Assembly: GCF_963677575.1 (NCBI RefSeq) | Contig: NZ_OY782038.1 | Span: 4,839,501-4,903,500 of the forward strand | DNA: 64,000 nt | Origin: an uncultured Draconibacterium sp. | Lineage (GTDB): Bacteria; Bacteroidota; Bacteroidia; Bacteroidales; Prolixibacteraceae | Direction: 5' to 3' | Shown: piece after piece, positions 59,466 through 64,000 of the stretch | Position numbering within the stretch: position 1 is the stretch's first letter | How the letters are laid out: every line of letters starts with the position of its first letter | The notes under the pieces: model-generated | What the model saw: the letters and a program-made list of their open reading frames with translations, nothing else | What the model was told of the DNA's origin: nothing | Database searches by the model: none | Position numbers and translations under genes: made by a program

Positions 59466-61016
59466 GTGAGTAGCGATTTAATAATTGATGTAACTCCATC
59501 CGAAATTGTTATTGCCTTACAGGAAAAGAAGAAGCTTGCAGAATTATCAAGAGAGAGAAGCGGGGCAAAATTCGCTGTCGGAGATATATACCTCGGCAAA
59601 GTGAAAAAAATTATGCCCAGTTTGAATGCTGCTTTTATCGATGTAGGCTACAGTAAAGATGCTTTTTTACATTACCTCGACATGGGGCCACAATTCGCGA
59701 CATTAAATAAATTCCTGCGAATTGCCTCATCACGAAAAAACAAAATTTCTTCTATCTCACGGATTCATTCAGAACCCGACATTAACAAAGAAGGTAAAGT
59801 AAACGAGCTGCTAAAAGTTGGTCAGAAAATTTTGGTTCAGGTAGCAAAAGAACCAATTAATACAAAAGGCCCGCGGTTAACATCCGAAATCTCCATTGCA
59901 GGAAGAAATTTGGTTTTAATGCCGTTTAGCGACAAAATATCAGTGTCGCAAAAAATCAGATCAACCGAGGAAAAAAACAGGTTGAAAAAACTGATCCAGA
60001 GTATTAAACCGCGCAAATATGGAGTAATAATCCGCACTGTAGCAGAAGGTAAAAAAGTAGCAGAACTCGACAAGGAGCTTCGACGTTTGGTAGAAAAGTG
60101 GGAAACCACCTTTCAAAAGCTTCGCAGGGCACAGGCACCTTCGCTGATTATTGGCGAAATTGACCGAACAACAGCTCTGCTGCGCGATATTTATCATCCC
60201 GACTTCAACAGCATTATTGTAAACGACCAATCGGTAGCGTCAGAAATTGCCGATTACATAGGTAGCATTCAGGCCGACAAGAAAAAAATAGTTAAATACT
60301 ATAAAGGACGTCAGCCAATTTTCGAACACTACGGCATTGATAAACAAATAAAAGCCTCGTTCGGAAAAACCGTATCATTTAAAGATGGTGCCTATTTAAT
60401 CGTAGAACACACCGAAGCGTTTCATGTAATTGATGTAAACAGCGGGAATCGCGCGAGAGCCGGAAACGACCAGGAAAAAAATGCCCTGGAAGTGAACCTG
60501 GCGGCCTGCGACGAAATAGCAAGACAATTACGGTTGCGAGACATGGGAGGAATCATTGTAATTGATTTCATCGACATGCATGTCGCGGCCAATCGCCAAA
60601 AAGTGAACGATCACATGAAAGCGATTATGGCTGACGACCGGACCAAGCACAACATTCTTCCACTCAGTAAGTTTTGCCTTATGCAAATTACCAGGCAAAG
60701 AGTTCGTCCGGAAGAAAAAGTGGAGACCGCCGAGAGCTGTCCTACTTGTAAAGGAAGTGGAAAAGTTGTGCCTACTGTGTTATTTGCCGACGATATTGAC
60801 GGTAAAGTAAACTACGCTCTAAAGGAATTGAACAAGAAGAAACTGAATCTGAAAGTTCATCCTTATACAGCAGCATACCTTACAAAAGGTTGGAAAAGCC
60901 AGCAAAATAAATGGTTTTTCAAATACCTGAAATGGGTAAACATTGAAGCTGTAAATTCATATTCCTACTTGGAATATCATTTTTTTGATGAGAATGAAGA
61001 AGAAATTATTTTATAA
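59466..61016 (+). CDS. rng: Ribonuclease G (Rne/Rng family)
   Basis: The 516-residue protein starts at a GTG (59466). S1-like RNA-binding elements lie in GDIYLGKVKKIMPSLNAAFI (~residues 38-57) and VGKILVQVAKEP-type strands. The catalytic part has FHVIDVNSGNRA (~322-333) and GGIIVIDFIDMH (~360-371) with the magnesium-binding aspartates, and the zinc-link CPTCKGSG near 426. It processes rRNA and degrades mRNA. The start is fixed by the absence of an ATG near the conserved N terminus. Confidence 0.94.
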   Translation: MSSDLIIDVTPSEIVIALQEKKKLAELSRERSGAKFAVGDIYLGKVKKIMPSLNAAFIDVGYSKDAFLHYLDMGPQFATLNKFLRIASSRKNKISSISRIHSEPDINKEGKVNELLKVGQKILVQVAKEPINTKGPRLTSEISIAGRNLVLMPFSDKISVSQKIRSTEEKNRLKKLIQSIKPRKYGVIIRTVAEGKKVAELDKELRRLVEKWETTFQKLRRAQAPSLIIGEIDRTTALLRDIYHPDFNSIIVNDQSVASEIADYIGSIQADKKKIVKYYKGRQPIFEHYGIDKQIKASFGKTVSFKDGAYLIVEHTEAFHVIDVNSGNRARAGNDQEKNALEVNLAACDEIARQLRLRDMGGIIVIDFIDMHVAANRQKVNDHMKAIMADDRTKHNILPLSKFCLMQITRQRVRPEEKVETAESCPTCKGSGKVVPTVLFADDIDGKVNYALKELNKKKLNLKVHPYTAAYLTKGWKSQQNKWFFKYLKWVNIEAVNSYSYLEYHFFDENEEEIIL

Positions 61017-61020
61017 AAGG

Positions 61021-61049
61021 AAAGCCGTTCATTATTGAGCGGCTTTTTT
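61021..61049 (+). terminator. Intrinsic terminator after rng
   Basis: AAAGCCGTTC (61021-61030) pairs with GAGCGGCTTT (61037-61046) across a 6-base loop, with one wobble, then T. Confidence 0.88.
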
Positions 61050-61077
61050 TATTTTCGCAGTAAGCAAAGATATTCTG

Positions 61078-62172
61078 ATGGCATTAAAAAAACTGGTTTA
61101 TATCATCTTTTCTCTTTTTATTGTAAGTTCCTCCAGCGCACTGGAAATAAAAGGGACGATTGATTTATCGGAGAAGTGGCAGCCAAAGGTTTTTCTTGCA
61201 TTACTAAATTCACCCAATGATATTTTTGTTGCATCACCAGATTTTATTATTGCCGAAACATTTATAAAACCGGATGGCAGTTTTGAAATTAACACGCAGT
61301 CGGTACCCGACGATGAACGTTTTTACCGCCTGTATTTGGTGCAGGGCGATAATGCATCGGTAGAATTTAGTGCCAGCCAAAACAAAAACTATTTTCACTT
61401 ACTGTTAAACCGGCAGTCGGAAATTGAGCTGAGTGCTACAACCCGGAACAATTCGCTCGAAGTAACAGAATTAAGTGGTAGCGATGATACAAAAGCAATT
61501 TTTGATTTTGATGAAAAGTTCGAGGAGCAAAGCAGCGAGTTAAGAGGTCAGTTGCCAAAAGCGCAAAGTACTTTTCTGTCGCAGGAACTGGAAACCTTTA
61601 TTCATCGTGTTGTTGCCGATGCCAAAAATCCTTACGTCGGACTTTATGCATTGTATCATATCGAGGACAAAGAGACTGACTTTTTGCGTAACAGCGACTT
61701 TTATTTCAACTTTCAAAAACGTTTGGATGATGAACTTCCGATTACACCGTATACCGAAAATTATTCAGCATTGTTGAACGAATTGATTGGTTTTCGTGAA
61801 TTTGTTTGCGAAATGCCGGGTGTGCAACCCAAGTGGAAAGACTGGTTAATGATAATTGAAGCAGTTATTATTCTATTGCTTCTTGTCATTTTGATTGGTT
61901 TCTACAAACAATTAAAGAAAATGCGAAAGCGGGAAAACGATCCGGAAAACAATTTGAAACCGCTTTATGAAGGGTTAACTTTAAAACAGCAGGAAATTCT
62001 GAGCCTTTTAGCCGCCGGAAAGACCAACAAAGAAATTGCACAGGAACTATTTGTTGAGTTGAGTACTGTGAAAACCCATATTAATAACATATACAGGCAG
62101 TTGGGTGTGTCAACTCGTAAAGATGCTGTCGACTTTTACAATTCCGTAAAAAAGCAATATCAGGGGGTCTAG
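61078..62172 (+). CDS. Membrane-anchored LuxR-type regulator with extracytoplasmic domain
   Basis: The 364-residue protein has a signal peptide or first anchor (LVYIIFSLFIVSSSSALEIK), an extracytoplasmic domain of about 230 residues with DUF4369-like beta strands (PDGSFEINTQSVPDDERFYR), one transmembrane helix (WLMIIEAVIILLLLVILIGF, ~256-275) and a LuxR/GerE helix-turn-helix at ~300-360 (LTLKQQEILSLLAAGKTNKE and LFVELSTVKTHINNIYRQLG). It probably senses an envelope signal and binds DNA directly, without a kinase. It lies upstream of dsbD, so envelope redox state is one possible input. Confidence 0.85.
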   Translation: MALKKLVYIIFSLFIVSSSSALEIKGTIDLSEKWQPKVFLALLNSPNDIFVASPDFIIAETFIKPDGSFEINTQSVPDDERFYRLYLVQGDNASVEFSASQNKNYFHLLLNRQSEIELSATTRNNSLEVTELSGSDDTKAIFDFDEKFEEQSSELRGQLPKAQSTFLSQELETFIHRVVADAKNPYVGLYALYHIEDKETDFLRNSDFYFNFQKRLDDELPITPYTENYSALLNELIGFREFVCEMPGVQPKWKDWLMIIEAVIILLLLVILIGFYKQLKKMRKRENDPENNLKPLYEGLTLKQQEILSLLAAGKTNKEIAQELFVELSTVKTHINNIYRQLGVSTRKDAVDFYNSVKKQYQGV

Positions 62173-62240
62173 ACCCTATTTCAAACCCAGTCTATACTCT
62201 TTCTGTTAAACAGATTGAGGCATTTTGTTGTTTTCCATCA

Positions 62241-62248
62241 TAAATTTG
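62241..62248 (+). promoter_or_regulatory. -7 promoter box upstream of dsbD
   Basis: TAAATTTG fits TAnnTTTG. The best TTG upstream (62215-62217) is 23 bases away. The ATG is about 100 bases downstream. Confidence 0.45.
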
Positions 62249-62346
62249 TGCTATTCGTAAAAACGCAAAAGTCGTAATAAGCGATTCAAATGTTTAGCAC
62301 AACTTAGAAAGTAAAACAAAGTTTATTTATAAAACCAGGAAAAGAA

Positions 62347-64000
62347 TGAAACGCGTACTGTTTAGTGTCTTTTTACTCACAACCGCTTTACTGGCCTCAT
62401 CTCAAATTGTTGAGCCGGTAAAATGGAGTTTTTCTCAAAACAAAATTTCGGCTAATGAATTTGAGTTGGTTTTTACCGCCAAAATGGAAGAAGGTTGGCA
62501 CATGTATTCAACCGATCTGCCTGAAGGTGGCCCGATAAAAACCAGTTTCTATTTCGAAAATATTGAAAATGCAGAGTTGGTAGGAGAGCCAACACCAAAT
62601 AAAGAAGTAACTGAAGAGTTCGACCAGTCATTCCAAATGGATCTTCGTTGGTTTGAAGAGGAAGTAACCTTTACTCAAAAGGTAAAAGTATCGGGAACGG
62701 GAACTGTTGGCGGGTATGTAGAGTTTATGAGTTGTAACGACGAAACCTGTACACCACCCATGGAAGCTGAGTTCTCGTTTGAATTAACCGGTGGAGCACA
62801 ACAAATAGCAGAGGCCGGAACAATGGAAGATAGTAGTAACAGAAATTACTGGAGTATTTTCTTCCTGGCATTTTTAGGAGGTTTTGCAGCTTTGCTAACG
62901 CCTTGCGTTTTCCCGATGATACCAATGACGGTAAGTTTTTTTACCAAACAAAGTAAAACAAAAGCCAAAGGGATTAAAAACGGAATCTGGTACGGAATAT
63001 CAATAATCCTTATTTATGTAATTCTCGGAACAGTAGTAACCGCCGTATTTGGTGCAGAAAGTCTGAACAGTCTATCCACTAATCCGTGGTTTAACCTGTT
63101 TTTTGCTCTGTTGCTTTTTGTATTTGCCTTCTCGTTTATGGGAGCTTTCGAGATTATATTGCCAAGCAGCTGGGTAAATGCAGTGGATAAAAAAGCCGAC
63201 AAAGGTGGATTACTGGGAATATTCTTTATGGCCTTTGCATTGGCACTGGTTTCATTCTCGTGTACCGGGCCAATTGTTGGAGCACTGATTGTTGAAGCTG
63301 CCCGAAGCGGTGGTTTGGCACCGGTAGTCGGAATGCTCGGATTTTCGCTGGCATTGGCTATTCCATTTGCCTTGTTTGCCGCTTTCCCAGGCTGGTTGAA
63401 CTCGCTGCCAAAATCAGGTGGTTGGTTAAACTCGGTGAAAGTTGTTTTAGGTTTCCTTGAATTTGCTTTTGCTTTCAAATTCTTATCAATTGCCGATATG
63501 GTTCTTGATCTGCATATTCTGGAACGCGAAGTTTACATCGCCATATGGATTGCCATTTTTATGGGACTGGCGCTGTACCTGTGGGGCAAAATAAAATTGC
63601 CGCACGATTCGTCAACAACACATTTGCCGGTATCGCGTTTTGTTTTGGGAACAATGGTTTTTGCCTTTGTAATTTATATGATTCCCGGATTGTGGGGAGC
63701 CCCCGTTAAACTGATCAGTGGTTTCCCGCCACCGGTTGATTATGCCGAATCGCCACTTGGTGTTGGTCGTACTCAGCCTGCAGGAGCAGTTGCTACAGGA
63801 CATTCTTCGGGAACAATGACTGCAGGAATGCACATCGGGCCACACGGAATTCCATTGTTTGACGATTACGAGAAAGCATTGGCACACGCCAAAGAAACCG
63901 GAAAACCATTGCTGATCGATTTTACAGGGAAAGGTTGTACCAATTGCCGGAAAATGGAGGACAATGTATGGGTAGAACAGGAAGTTAAAAACATGTTTCT
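62347..64000 (+). CDS. dsbD: Thiol:disulfide interchange protein DsbD (partial, runs off the window)
   Basis: The gene starts at the ATG at 62347 and continues past base 64000. The signal peptide (MKRVLFSVFLLTTALLASSQ) is followed by a periplasmic DsbD-type domain with a cysteine pair (FMSCNDETCTPP). The eight-helix membrane part includes ALLTPCVFPMIPMTVSFF and VSFSCTGPIVG, each with the redox cysteine. The start of the thioredoxin-like domain has GKGCTNCRKMEDN. It carries electrons from cytoplasmic thioredoxin to the periplasm. The missing part should be the end of the thioredoxin domain. Confidence 0.93.

Overview
The window comes from a member of the Bacteroidota, most likely a free-living or marine, Marinilabiliales/Prolixibacteraceae-like bacterium. 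The evidence is: several promoters of the phylum type (TAnnTTTG, once with the exact TTG-N19-TAnnTTTG layout), gliding genes gldD and gldE in the conserved mutY-ssb-gldE-gldD-PPTase order, a FeoA-FeoB fusion, a short RpoD of 288 residues, surface-lipoprotein signals, TonB-dependent receptors, and an IS982-type insertion sequence. No species can be named from the sequence alone.

Layout. 1-7987 (+): a vitamin B12 block. It has the end of a TonB receptor, a PKD-plus-propeller surface lipoprotein resembling BtuG and a small DUF4430 (transcobalamin-like) protein, followed by cobU, cobT, cobS, cobC, cobQ and cbiB. Together these capture corrinoids, finish the corrin side chains and build the nucleotide loop. 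7988-9893: a gene-poor region with six copies of a predicted ~85-nt small RNA on the minus strand, each with its own promoter and intrinsic terminator, plus a broken reading frame. This is the most unusual feature of the window. 9895-13066 (-): floA, nfeD-like, clpS and a TPR/SPOR protein. 13220-20094 (+): bcp, recA, and threonine synthesis (thrA, a phosphoglycerate-mutase-like putative homoserine kinase, thrC). 20262-25891: rpoD, rpe, the Feo iron transporter, an unknown two-gene unit and tRNA-Arg.

26131-40737: an accessory catabolic region without a SusD. It holds a TonB receptor, two paralogous secreted alpha/beta-hydrolase-like proteins with C-terminal PKD-like domains, a membrane-anchored AraC regulator, a sulfatase, a GH79-like glucuronidase and an SDR dehydrogenase. 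A degenerate IS982 element and a truncated M23 peptidase sit in the middle and mark rearrangement. The likely target is a sulfated or esterified uronic-acid-containing glycan or glycoside (inference).

40778-49468: an operon for beta-lysine/N-acetyl-beta-lysine (ablA, ablB, a 59-residue Cys-rich protein missed by length cut-offs, a small winged helix and a sodium/solute symporter), next to a fused trehalose-6-phosphate synthase/phosphatase and a GH15 hydrolase. These look like osmolyte functions. 49491-64000: housekeeping genes: MarR, DinB, a hydrolase, pgl, zwf, PPTase, gldD, gldE, ssb, mutY, HU, a 30-residue basic AURKAIP1/COX24-like protein, RNase G, a membrane-anchored LuxR regulator and the first part of dsbD.
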